Source of the DNA: Arthrobacter sp. cf158
Lineage (GTDB): Bacteria > Actinomycetota > Actinomycetes > Actinomycetales > Micrococcaceae
Direction: 5' to 3'
DNA length: 64,000 nt
Assembly: GCF_900106835.1 (NCBI RefSeq)
Contig: NZ_FNNR01000010.1
Location: forward strand, 1-64,000
Below, piece after piece: positions 45,327 through 52,779 of this stretch (the first letter of the stretch is position 1; each line of letters begins with the position of its first letter). The translations under genes were made by a program, and so were the position numbers. The notes beneath the pieces were generated by a model. The model did not search any database. It saw only the letters and a list, made by a program, of their open reading frames with translations, and was not told the origin of the DNA.

Positions 45327-45331
45327 ACCCC

Positions 45332-45922
45332 ATGTCCTATGAACCCAGAGCCCGGGTAAAGTCCAGCCGCATTCTCGCCGTGTTGGTCGGCGCGGGCATT
45401 GCGCTGAGCGCCTGCACGCCCACCGCGGAGAACCCCATGACCGGCTCAAGCAATCCCAGCGATCCCGCGACCGTCAAGGCCCAGGTAGAAGAGCTCAAAC
45501 AAGCCCTCAAGGATCTCCACGCGTTCAAAACCGAAACCCAGCAAGCCATCGGACCCCAGAAATGGGTCGATAAGGGCCTCAGAAACAGCGCCTGCAATGC
45601 AGGTGATGGCAGGGAGGGTGTGAACTACAGCGTCATGAGCCAAACCATGGAGACCCTCGACTTGGAAGCTTCAACGGACGTGGTCAAAACGTTGTGGGAA
45701 TCCAAGGGCTTCACCACCCGCACCGAATCCAACCCGTTGGACCCTGGTCTCATCCGCCTCTACGCCAATCAGAACGGCGGACACCTCATATCCTTCACCG
45801 CGAATGTCAAAGGCTCCGGCCTGGAGATGGACAGTGCCTGCGTCGCCGGGGATCAGCACGAAATCTACAAGGAGTTGGACAGGCAGGAAGCAAGCGCGAG
45901 TCCCTCTCCAATCACGAAGTAG
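45332..45922 (+). CDS. Array lipoprotein 4 (immunity-like, 196 aa)
   Basis: ATG 45332. Lipobox IALSAC, then TPTAENPMTG (Ala for Thr). The middle (SACNAGDGREGVNYSVMSQ, METLDLEASTDVVKTLWESK) is close to unit 1, while the end KELDRQEASASPSPITK is unique: the YPEIYG segment shared by the other copies has been lost. It is the last unit; a methyltransferase gene is convergent 67 bases on. Confidence 0.85.
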   Translation: MSYEPRARVKSSRILAVLVGAGIALSACTPTAENPMTGSSNPSDPATVKAQVEELKQALKDLHAFKTETQQAIGPQKWVDKGLRNSACNAGDGREGVNYSVMSQTMETLDLEASTDVVKTLWESKGFTTRTESNPLDPGLIRLYANQNGGHLISFTANVKGSGLEMDSACVAGDQHEIYKELDRQEASASPSPITK

Positions 45923-45989
45923 AGCTGAAGAGCCCCGGCCCCTTGTTGACTCTGGGCTGGTGCAAATTTATCAATGCGAGTAGGTACGT

Positions 45990-46610
45990 TCAGCCAACGC
46001 GACTGGGAGTGAGCAGCCGTTGCGCAATGATGGCCGCGTGGGGACGCACCCCGGGGTCGGCGCGGGAGTGCGTGCCAATCACGGCGAAGCCGGCATCCTG
46101 CAGCCGTGCTGACATTTCCTCCACTGACCAAAAGTAGGCGGGAGTCACTGCATGCGGGAATGACTCACCCGCCGGGCCATCGAAGAAACCAATCAGGAGG
46201 CCACCGTCGGGCTTGAGGCACCGGGAGAACTCGTCCAAAACCTGGCTGATCCCAGCCGGGGGAGTGTGGATCAGTGAGTACCAGGCGAGGATTCCCGCCA
46301 ATGAGTGATCCGGCGTCGGCAACTGTTCGATTGATCCGACAGCGAATTGAGCCTCGGGGCAGTTTTGTTTGGCCGTCTCAATGAACTCCGGCACCAAGTC
46401 CACGCCTTGGATGGCTACGCCCCCGGAGTGCAGGAAGGCTGTCCATTGTCCGGGCCCACAGCCGGCGTCGATAACCTTCCCGGACAATCCCCGAGCCCAT
46501 GACAACACCAACTCCCTATCGACCGGATGCGTGCTGCTGATGGAGCCGAACAGCGAGATGTACTCGGCTGCACGGGCTGAATAGGCGGTTCGCACAACTC
46601 CGGACGTCAT
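45990..46610 (-). CDS. Class I SAM-dependent methyltransferase
   Basis: 206 aa from ATG 46610; a longer in-frame start at 46784 would add a Cys/Trp-rich stretch unlike coding sequence. Motif I is KVIDAGCGPGQWTAFLHSGG, followed by IQGVDLVPEFIETAKQNC and GSIEQLPTPDHSLAGILAWYS, then FSRCLKPDGGLLIGFFD. It has the UbiE/Methyltransf_11 fold and acts in the cytosol on an unknown small substrate. It sits between the lipoprotein array and the arabinofuranosidase and seems unrelated to either. Confidence 0.88.
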   Translation of the reverse strand: MTSGVVRTAYSARAAEYISLFGSISSTHPVDRELVLSWARGLSGKVIDAGCGPGQWTAFLHSGGVAIQGVDLVPEFIETAKQNCPEAQFAVGSIEQLPTPDHSLAGILAWYSLIHTPPAGISQVLDEFSRCLKPDGGLLIGFFDGPAGESFPHAVTPAYFWSVEEMSARLQDAGFAVIGTHSRADPGVRPHAAIIAQRLLTPSRVG

Positions 46611-46688
46611 GGAACTCAGCCTAGGGATCAGTTGGCCACAGCAAGAAATCTCTTGACTCTCGCACCCGCACCACGCCAGCATGGTTTC

Positions 46689-46700
46689 TATAACGTTGTA
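46689..46700. promoter_or_regulatory. LacI-type operator upstream of arabinofuranosidase
   Basis: TATAACGTTGTA is a near-perfect dyad centred on AACGTT, the CG-centred layout of LacI-family operators. It overlaps a possible -10 box (TATAAC) and lies 47 bases before the start of the GH51 gene. A similar half-match (AACGATGTA, 48824-48832) lies just before the LacI-family gene, suggesting autoregulation. Confidence 0.5.
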
Positions 46701-46746
46701 AATTTGCAAGCAGACCAGGCAGCACCAGCAGACAAGGACCCACCCT

Positions 46747-48273
46747 TTGGGAAACCAAGACAACCCCACGGCCAAAATCACCATCGACCCCGCGTTCGTC
46801 GTGGGCCCCGTCCGGAGGAAGACCTTCGGCGCCTTCGTTGAGCACCTCGGCCGCTGCGTCTACACGGGCATCTTCGAGCCCGGGCACCCCAAAGCCGACG
46901 ACGACGGATTCCGCACCGACGTCTTGGAGCTCACCAAGGAACTCGGCGTCTCCACAGTCCGATACCCGGGCGGCAACTTCGTTTCGGGCTACCGCTGGGA
47001 AGACGGAGTGGGACCCAAAGAAGACCGCCCAACAAGGCTGGATCTTGCCTGGCACTCCAGCGACCCCAACCTGGTAGGCGTGGACGAGTTCGCCAAATGG
47101 TCGGAGAAGGCCGGCGTGGAGCCCATGATGGCCGTGAACCTGGGCACTCGGGGAACACAGGAAGCCCTGGACCTGCTGGAGTACTCCAACATCAAGGGTG
47201 GAACCGCCCTATCCGAAAAGCGCAAGGCGAATGGCGCCGTCGAGCCTCACAACATCAAAATGTGGTGCCTCGGCAACGAAATGGACGGTTTCTGGCAGAT
47301 CGGCCACAAGAAGGCCGGGGAGTACGCGCGGGTCGCCGCTGAAACAGCGCGGGCCATGCGCATGGTCAATCCGGACTTGGAACTGGTGGCGTGCGGAAGT
47401 TCGGCGCCCTCCATGCCCACATTCGGCGAATGGGAGCGCGTGGTCCTCCACGAAACCTATGAATTGGTGGACCTGATCTCGGCGCACCAGTACTTCGAGG
47501 ACTTTGGCGGCCTCCAGGAGCACCTGTCTGCCGGGCATCGGATGGAGGCCTTCATTAAGGATTTGGTGTCCCACATCGACCACGTGAAGTCGGCAACAAA
47601 ATCCGAGAAGCAGATCAACATCTCGTTCGATGAGTGGAACGTCTGGCACATGTCCCGGGACGAGTCCAAGGCACCCACCGGGGATGACTGGCCGGTAGCG
47701 CCGGTGCTGCTGGAGGACCGCTACACCGTGGCCGACGCGGTGGTGGTGGGTGACCTGCTCATCACGCTGCTGCGCAACACGGACCGGGTGCACTCAGCGA
47801 GCCTTGCCCAATTGGTCAACGTGATCGCGCCCATCATGACCGAGCCGGGCGGCCGGGCACGGAAGCAGACCACGTTCCACCCGTTTGCGCTCACTTCGCA
47901 GAATGCCTCGGGCACGGTGTTGAACCTCGCCGTCGAATCCCCGCGCTTGGACAGCAGGAAGACATCGGGCTTCACGTCTCTGTCGGCAGTGGCGACCTTT
48001 AATGCAGAAGCCAAGGAGGCCGTCGTCTTCGCCGTGAACCGCTCGGCGACCGACGTGCTGACGCTGGATGCCGCCGTCGGAAGCTTGAACCCGGCGCGGA
48101 TCATCGAGGCCGTCACCTACACGAACAAGGATCCGTACTGGCAGGCGACAGCCGACGATTCGACGTCGGTGCTGCCGTCCGAAAACGTCAGTGTAAAGCT
48201 CGACGGCGGTGGTCTCACCGCTGAGCTTCCGGCCGTGAGCTGGAGCATGATCCGGCTCGCAGTGGAATCCTAG
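46747..48273 (+). CDS. abfA: Alpha-L-arabinofuranosidase, GH51
   Basis: 508 aa. It releases terminal arabinofuranose from arabinan or arabinoxylan oligosaccharides. The GH51 (alpha/beta)8 barrel carries the acid/base Glu in WCLGNEMDGFWQIGHK and the nucleophile Glu in NISFDEWNVWH. The N-terminal RRKTFGAFVEHLGRCVYTGI is typical; the C-terminal beta domain starts near residue 400. No signal peptide, so cytosolic, acting on imported oligosaccharides. The start is a TTG at 46747 with AAGGA upstream; there is no ATG nearby. The LacI-type operator upstream and the LacI-family gene downstream suggest sugar-controlled expression. Confidence 0.95.
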   Translation: MGNQDNPTAKITIDPAFVVGPVRRKTFGAFVEHLGRCVYTGIFEPGHPKADDDGFRTDVLELTKELGVSTVRYPGGNFVSGYRWEDGVGPKEDRPTRLDLAWHSSDPNLVGVDEFAKWSEKAGVEPMMAVNLGTRGTQEALDLLEYSNIKGGTALSEKRKANGAVEPHNIKMWCLGNEMDGFWQIGHKKAGEYARVAAETARAMRMVNPDLELVACGSSAPSMPTFGEWERVVLHETYELVDLISAHQYFEDFGGLQEHLSAGHRMEAFIKDLVSHIDHVKSATKSEKQINISFDEWNVWHMSRDESKAPTGDDWPVAPVLLEDRYTVADAVVVGDLLITLLRNTDRVHSASLAQLVNVIAPIMTEPGGRARKQTTFHPFALTSQNASGTVLNLAVESPRLDSRKTSGFTSLSAVATFNAEAKEAVVFAVNRSATDVLTLDAAVGSLNPARIIEAVTYTNKDPYWQATADDSTSVLPSENVSVKLDGGGLTAELPAVSWSMIRLAVES

Positions 48274-48289
48274 GACAGGCCCGGGGCAA

Positions 48290-48664
48290 CTAGGCGATCT
48301 GCTGCGAACCGTCCCGGAAGATTGGGTACGGCGAGATCTGTGTGACTGTGGCCGTAGGGGTGGGCTCCGGTGTCTGCGTGGCAGGTGCCGGAGCGGGTTG
48401 GTCCACGGTGACAATCTCCATGGATTCCATGTCCAGGAGGCGTCGGCTCCCGGTGTCGTCCTGAAGCCAGAAAAGGTCTGTCCCCGCTACGGTCTTGACC
48501 ACGGTGCCCCGGTGATAGAGGCGGCCGTTGTGCCACGCCTCGATGTACTCACCAGTGCTCAGCGCATGCGGCGCCTCAGCGGTCCCCGGCATCGTGCCGA
48601 ATGCCTGCGCCAGGCTGGCCTGTGTTTTCAATGCTTGGAACAGGTCCCTGTTCGCGATGGTCAT
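48290..48664 (-). CDS. Hypothetical protein (124 aa)
   Basis: ATG 48664 with GGGGAG 6 bases upstream gives a 124-residue soluble protein; the open frame upstream is ignored. The central part looks like a small beta domain (EYIAWHNGRLYHRGTVVKTV reads EYIEAWHNGRLYHRG, then LFWLQDDTGSRRLLDME). The C-terminal third is a Pro/Thr-rich tail (PAPAPATQTPEPTPTATV). No family recognised. It is inserted between abfA and the LacI gene on the opposite strand. Confidence 0.7.
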   Translation of the reverse strand: MTIANRDLFQALKTQASLAQAFGTMPGTAEAPHALSTGEYIEAWHNGRLYHRGTVVKTVAGTDLFWLQDDTGSRRLLDMESMEIVTVDQPAPAPATQTPEPTPTATVTQISPYPIFRDGSQQIA

Positions 48665-48862
48665 GTTTGCTCCCCTCAGCTCTCGCCGTCCGATAGCCCC
48701 AGCATTCCGCATGTTTGTTGCGGGCGCGTTGCAAGTGGATGAGCGATGTGTGACGGGTGGAAGCTCAGGAATGGAGATCATCCCCTGGAGATGATGGAAG
48801 ACCTCTTCTGCCGCCTCATCTGCAACGATGTATTCCATCACCCGCATGAAAGGAGCACTTTG

Positions 48863-49867
48863 ATGGCCGTCACCATGAACGACGTCGCCCGCGCTGCCGG
48901 AGTGTCATTGAAGACTGTCTCCAACGTCATCAACAATTACGAGTTCATCCGGCCAACCACCAAGCAACGTGTCCTGGACGCCATCGATGAGCTTGGTTAC
49001 GAGACAAACCTGACGGCCCGCAGCCTCCGCTCCGGCAAGACCAGCATGCTCGGTTTGGTCCTGGCGGACCTCTCCATTCCGTTCTACGCAGAGCTGGCCT
49101 CGGACATCATGAAAGCGGCGTGGGCCCGCGGCTACCGGGTGCTGGTGGAGCAGTCCGGCAACGAGGCCGACCATGAACGCGCAGCACTCCAGGGCCAATT
49201 CCGGAGCCTCACCGATGGCCTCCTGTTCATCCCCCTCGCCCTGGACGCTGAGCAGATCATCCAGGCTGCGGGCGCCAAACCGCTGGTCCTCCTGGGCGAA
49301 TTCGTGCAGGACCCGCGGCTGGACATGGTCCTGATCCAAAACCACCAAGCGGCTGCAGCGGTGACCAGCCACCTGCTGGCGGCAGGCCGCCGTCGGATAG
49401 CTGTTCTTGGTGCGAACGACGGCGATACCACCGGCAGCAACGGCCTTCGCCTCAGCGGGTATCGGGCCGCGCTCGCTGCCGCCGGTGTTGAGTATGACCC
49501 GGCGCTGGTGGTCGGATGCGATTGGCGGCGCGACGGCGGTGCTGACGCCATCGCCCGTTTGCTGGACAGCGGGGTGGCTTTTGACGCTGTCTTCGGGCTC
49601 AACGATGCGCTTGCTTTGGGCGCACTTCATGAGCTTCTGGTGCGCGGTAAGGACGTTCCCGGCGAGGTGGCGGTTGCGGGCTTCGACGACATCGACGAGG
49701 CGCGGTTCGCGTCGCCGTCGTTGACTACTGTGGCGCCCGGCCGCACGGAAATCGCGGAGCGGGCCGTCGAACTCCTCATTGAACGCATCGAAAGCAAAGA
49801 TGCCGTGCTGAAAGTCCAGCAGCCGGAGGCAGCGTTCGAACTCCGGGTCAGGCAGTCCGCGCCGTAG
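48863..49867 (+). CDS. LacI-family transcriptional regulator
   Basis: 334 aa from ATG 48863 (AAAGGAG upstream). The N-terminal HTH (TMNDVARAAGVSLKTVSNVI) and hinge (LTARSLRSGKTSMLGLVLAD) are followed by the sugar-binding-protein-like effector domain (~65-330) with GFDDIDEARFASPSLTTVA. It probably represses the GH51 gene through the CG-centred dyad at 46689 and may sense arabinose or a related sugar. The downstream aldolase-like gene starts 18 bases after its stop and may be co-transcribed. Confidence 0.93.
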   Translation: MAVTMNDVARAAGVSLKTVSNVINNYEFIRPTTKQRVLDAIDELGYETNLTARSLRSGKTSMLGLVLADLSIPFYAELASDIMKAAWARGYRVLVEQSGNEADHERAALQGQFRSLTDGLLFIPLALDAEQIIQAAGAKPLVLLGEFVQDPRLDMVLIQNHQAAAAVTSHLLAAGRRRIAVLGANDGDTTGSNGLRLSGYRAALAAAGVEYDPALVVGCDWRRDGGADAIARLLDSGVAFDAVFGLNDALALGALHELLVRGKDVPGEVAVAGFDDIDEARFASPSLTTVAPGRTEIAERAVELLIERIESKDAVLKVQQPEAAFELRVRQSAP

Positions 49868-49885
49868 GCCGTTAGTGTTTTAGGA

Positions 49886-50986
49886 ATGAACGTGATTCCC
49901 GCTGAAGTCGTCACCCCTGCCGTCATGATCGACGTTGATGTTCTGGACCGGAACATCGAACGCATGGCATCGAGCATGCTCAGCCGGGGACTCAGGCTTC
50001 GCCCGCACGTGAAGACGCACAAGACGCTGGAAATTGCCCGGAAACAGCTCGCGGCCGGAGCCGTGGGCATCACTGTGGCCACCATTGGCGAGGCCGAGGT
50101 GTTCGCCGCGGACGGCGTGAAAGACATCTTCATCGCGTACCCGCTCTGGGTTGAAGCGCCGCACGCGGAACGTCTTCGCGCCTTGGCGGCACATTGCCGG
50201 CTCGCGGTCGGCGTGGACTCGGCGGAAAGTGCGACGGCGATGGGTGGCCACCTCGGCGCGGACGCCGGAAGTATTGAGGTACTGATCGAAGTGGACAGCG
50301 GGCATCACCGCAGCGGCGTCCTGCCGGACGAGGTGGTGGAAGTTGCCCGGGCAGCCTCCGCGGCGGGACTGGCCGTCTCTGGTGTTTTCACGTTCCCGGG
50401 CCACAGTTACAAGCCCGGCATGCCCACAGGTGCGGCGGGCAACGAGAATGAATCGTTGGGCCAGGCCGCCGAGGCTTTGACCCATGCCGGCTTTGACGTG
50501 AAGACCATCAGTGGGGGATCCACGCCCACTGCCCTGATCTCCGGTGATTCCGCAGCAACCGAACTGCGTCCCGGGGTCTACGTGTTCGGCGACGCCCAGC
50601 AGTTGGAATTGGAGCGCTGCGGCTGGGAGGACATCGCCCTGACCGTCGCCGCCACCGTGGTGAGCCGGCACGAAGCCCGCGGCGGCAACGTGCGCCGGGT
50701 CGTGGTGGATGCCGGCAGCAAGATCCTGGGCAGCGACCGCCCGGACTGGGCCACCGGATACGGAAGGCTTCCCGACTACCCCGAAGCCACGGTGACTGCG
50801 CTCTCCGAGCACCACGCCACGGTTGTTTGGCCGGAAGCCTCGGAGTTGCCGCCCCTGGGCGCACGGCTGCGGGTGATCCCCAACCATGTGTGCCTGACCA
50901 TGAACTTGGTGGATGAGGTCACGGTAGTGATAGACGGGGCCGTGGTGGAGCAGTGGGCCGTGGCCGCTCGGGGTCGGAACAACTAG
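49886..50986 (+). CDS. D-threonine aldolase / D-serine dehydratase-like PLP enzyme
   Basis: 366 aa, fold-type III PLP enzyme (alanine racemase N-terminal barrel). The PLP Lys is in LRPHVKTHKTLEIAR. The C-terminal DSD1-type domain carries the His and Cys metal ligands in IPNHVCLTMNLVDEV. This family cleaves D-3-hydroxyamino acids (D-threonine aldolase) or dehydrates D-serine, and the sequence alone does not decide which. It lies 18 bases after the LacI gene; control by that regulator is possible but not shown. Confidence 0.88.
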   Translation: MNVIPAEVVTPAVMIDVDVLDRNIERMASSMLSRGLRLRPHVKTHKTLEIARKQLAAGAVGITVATIGEAEVFAADGVKDIFIAYPLWVEAPHAERLRALAAHCRLAVGVDSAESATAMGGHLGADAGSIEVLIEVDSGHHRSGVLPDEVVEVARAASAAGLAVSGVFTFPGHSYKPGMPTGAAGNENESLGQAAEALTHAGFDVKTISGGSTPTALISGDSAATELRPGVYVFGDAQQLELERCGWEDIALTVAATVVSRHEARGGNVRRVVVDAGSKILGSDRPDWATGYGRLPDYPEATVTALSEHHATVVWPEASELPPLGARLRVIPNHVCLTMNLVDEVTVVIDGAVVEQWAVAARGRNN

Positions 50987-51042
50987 ACCCGGACGGCGCT
51001 CACCGAATTAGCACACAAAAGCTTTACCAAATAAACACCGTG

Positions 51043-51086
51043 TGACAGAGTGTCATCAAACAGCCTTTGGTACGTTTCGTTTGATG
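51043..51086. promoter_or_regulatory. Candidate regulatory dyads upstream of heme oxygenase
   Basis: TGACA-GAG-TGTCA (51043-51055) is a perfect 13-bp dyad. CATCAAAC (51054-51061) and GTTTGATG (51079-51086) form an 8-bp inverted repeat around a 17-base spacer. Both lie in the 113-base gap before the heme oxygenase ATG. Neither matches a standard DtxR/IdeR iron box. Confidence 0.35.
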
Positions 51087-51099
51087 ACTGGAGTACCCC

Positions 51100-51813
51100 A
51101 TGACCGCTTTTTCCGAGGAACTCAAAAGCCATACGGCGGCAGCCCATGAGCATGCCGAGCAGGCTGGATTCGTCACGGAGTTGCTGAACGGCAAGTTGGA
51201 AGCCGGTCAGGTGGCAGCCATGCTGCTGCAGAACTACGTTATCTACCGGGCGCTGGAATCGGCCCTGGAAACCAATCCGGACCCTCGCCTCGCACCCTTC
51301 GCTGACCCTGCCCTCATGCGGGTTGAGGCTCTGGAAAAGGACTTGGCGGTGCACTACGGCGATGACTGGGAGGCGAGGCTCGCAGCGGGCGAACTGCATG
51401 TGACGCCTGGTGCCAGGGCGTACGCTACCGAGCTCGCAACGCTCGGCCCGGGCTCGGCCACATATCTCCTGGCTCACCACTACGTCCGTTATCTTGGTGA
51501 CCTTTCGGGTGGTCAGATCATCTCGGCACTTGTACAGCGGCACTACGATCTCAGTCCTGAAGGTCTCAACTTCTACGCGTTCGAAGGCATTGAGAAGATC
51601 AAACCGTATAAGGACTCATACCGCAGCCACTTGGATGAGGCTGCTTTCTCAGACGATGAGAAGCGGGAAATCCTCCACCATGCCGAGGTTGCTTTCGAAA
51701 CCAACCGGCGGGTGTTTGTGGACCTCATGGAGCATTACGTGAAGCTAGACCGCGGTTTGCACGCTGTTGAACAGGGTGTGGAACTCCCGGTTGTGGTAAA
51801 CCAGCGGAGCTGA
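51100..51813 (+). CDS. hmuO: Heme oxygenase (biliverdin-producing)
   Basis: 237 aa. It opens heme to biliverdin, iron and CO. The proximal heme-ligand His is in SHTAAAHEHAEQAGF. The distal helix with its flexible Gly residues is YVRYLGDLSGGQIIS. The length and motifs match bacterial HmuO/HO-1-like enzymes. It is not beside heme uptake genes. The convergent flavin reductase overlaps its last 69 bases. A flavin reductase could supply electrons, but this is only positional. Confidence 0.93.
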   Translation: MTAFSEELKSHTAAAHEHAEQAGFVTELLNGKLEAGQVAAMLLQNYVIYRALESALETNPDPRLAPFADPALMRVEALEKDLAVHYGDDWEARLAAGELHVTPGARAYATELATLGPGSATYLLAHHYVRYLGDLSGGQIISALVQRHYDLSPEGLNFYAFEGIEKIKPYKDSYRSHLDEAAFSDDEKREILHHAEVAFETNRRVFVDLMEHYVKLDRGLHAVEQGVELPVVVNQRS

Positions 51814-52266
51814 ACCGGTGGGGTTGGGCCGGATGTCCAATACCCTCGCTGCCAGTAGCACTGAGCCGCCCAGCGGTGCCCGGTGAATGATTTCGCAGCG
51901 GAGCGCCCACTGGGCCTCCCTGAGCAGGGGCTCTCCTGTGGGCAGCAGTTCCCAGTCCATGGCGGCGGTGAAGCGCTCGGCTGTTGGGTCCGCGAAGGCC
52001 CGCGCGAGATCCAGCTGATCGGCGCCGACGAGGTGGACCACAATTGCCTGCGCGGCTGCAATGAAGGACGCTGAGCGACCACCCGTTACGGAGAATGCGA
52101 GGGTGGCCGGATCCACCGCCACGGATGCCACTGAGGATGCCGTGAGCCCTACCGCCCCTTCCGGCCCGCTCGCCGTCACAACGGCAACCCCCGCTGGATG
52201 GGCGCGGAACGCAGCCCGGAACAGTTCGCCGACCGGTGCGGGTGGCAGGGACTGGGAACGGGTCAT
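51745..52266 (-). CDS. Flavin reductase domain protein (FMN-binding split barrel)
   Basis: 173 aa from ATG 52266 (AGAGGTGT upstream; the in-frame start at 52320 would lie right at the SoxR-type promoter's transcription start). The flavin-reductase split-barrel motifs are FRAHPAGVAVVTASGPEGAVGLTASSV and FHTLFNSV near the end. Such proteins reduce flavin with NAD(P)H to serve a monooxygenase or repair redox damage. It is driven by a MerR/SoxR-type promoter, so redox-active compounds may induce it. Its 3' end overlaps the heme oxygenase gene by 69 bases on the opposite strand. Confidence 0.88.
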   Translation of the reverse strand: MTRSQSLPPAPVGELFRAAFRAHPAGVAVVTASGPEGAVGLTASSVASVAVDPATLAFSVTGGRSASFIAAAQAIVVHLVGADQLDLARAFADPTAERFTAAMDWELLPTGEPLLREAQWALRCEIIHRAPLGGSVLLAARVLDIRPNPTGSAPLVYHNREFHTLFNSVQTAV

Positions 52267-52328
52267 TAATACACCTCTGATGGGACTGGCTGGTGGTGGC
52301 GCCGTTCTTGGAGCGCACACCGGAATAG

Positions 52329-52359
52329 ATGCTAGGACCTCAACTTATGTTGAGGTCAA
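52329..52359 (-). promoter_or_regulatory. SoxR/MerR-type promoter with 19-bp spacer driving the flavin reductase
   Basis: On the minus strand the -35 box TTGACC (52359-52354) and the -10 box TAGCAT (52334-52329) are separated by 19 bases. The spacer holds the dyad CCTCAAC-TTAT-GTTGAGG (52338-52355), a near match to the E. coli SoxR box CCTCAAGTTAACTTGAGG; the dyad extends to 22 bp as GACCTCAAC...GTTGAGGTC. MerR-family activators need such stretched spacers. The start of the flavin reductase gene is ~60 bases downstream. Confidence 0.8.
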
Positions 52360-52469
52360 TTCGGTGGAATCCGACCCCCGCCTGTGACGCTGTGGAAACG
52401 TGGCCGAAACTTCCGCTCCTTACGCTGATCACCATCTGTCCTTAATGTGCCCAGGTCTCAGGAGAATCG

Positions 52470-52772
52470 ATGCATCTTTTGCCCCGCGAGCAGGAGAAAC
52501 TCATGATCGTGGTGGCCGCAGACTTGGCCCGGCGCCGCCAGGGACGCGGGCTGAAGCTCAACTACCCCGAGGCTGTCGCCATCATCAGCTACGAGCTCAT
52601 TGAAGGTGCCCGCGACGGCCGGTCCGTTGCCGAACTCATGAGCTACGGAACCACCGTCCTCCGCCGCGAAGATGTGATGGAAGGCGTTCCTGAGATGATC
52701 CACGACGTCCAGATCGAGGCCACTTTTCCTGACGGCACCAAGCTCGTCACCGTCCACAACCCCATTCGATAG
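52470..52772 (+). CDS. ureA: Urease gamma subunit UreA
   Basis: 100 aa. The smallest structural subunit of Ni-dependent urease, which hydrolyses urea to ammonia and carbamate. Family features are HLLPREQEKLMIVVAADLARRR, LNYPEAVAIISYELIEGARDG and DVMEGVPEMIHDVQIEATFPDG. ATG 52470 has AGGAGA six bases upstream. It is first in ureABCEFGD-nickel permease, with ureB 7 bases downstream. Confidence 0.97.
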   Translation: MHLLPREQEKLMIVVAADLARRRQGRGLKLNYPEAVAIISYELIEGARDGRSVAELMSYGTTVLRREDVMEGVPEMIHDVQIEATFPDGTKLVTVHNPIR

Positions 52773-52779
52773 GAGCCCC

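Larger units (their letters stand above)
42972..45922 (+). repeat. Tandem ~685-bp repeat array (lipoprotein units 0-4)
   Basis: Five units, the first truncated at its 5' end. Each has a spacer of ~85 bases that includes GCGCCAAAGGAGCTGCCTAT, the MSPRAG leader start, and then a lipoprotein gene. The repeat period is ~685 bases (stops at 43190, 43875, 44560, 45247, then 45922). Long blocks are nearly identical while other blocks differ in a patchwork, consistent with duplication and later recombination between units. Confidence 0.9.

Noticed and set aside
41471..45922. Integrated element attached at tRNA-Lys
   Set aside because: The array begins ~100 bases after the tRNA, but no integrase is present and no repeat of the tRNA 3' end was found downstream in the window.
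42972..45922. CRISPR-like array
   Set aside because: The repeats are ~685 bases long and coding, with no short repeat-spacer pattern.
51000..51099. DtxR/IdeR iron box before heme oxygenase
   Set aside because: No segment matches the TTAGGTTAG-type inverted repeat closely enough; only unrelated dyads are visible.
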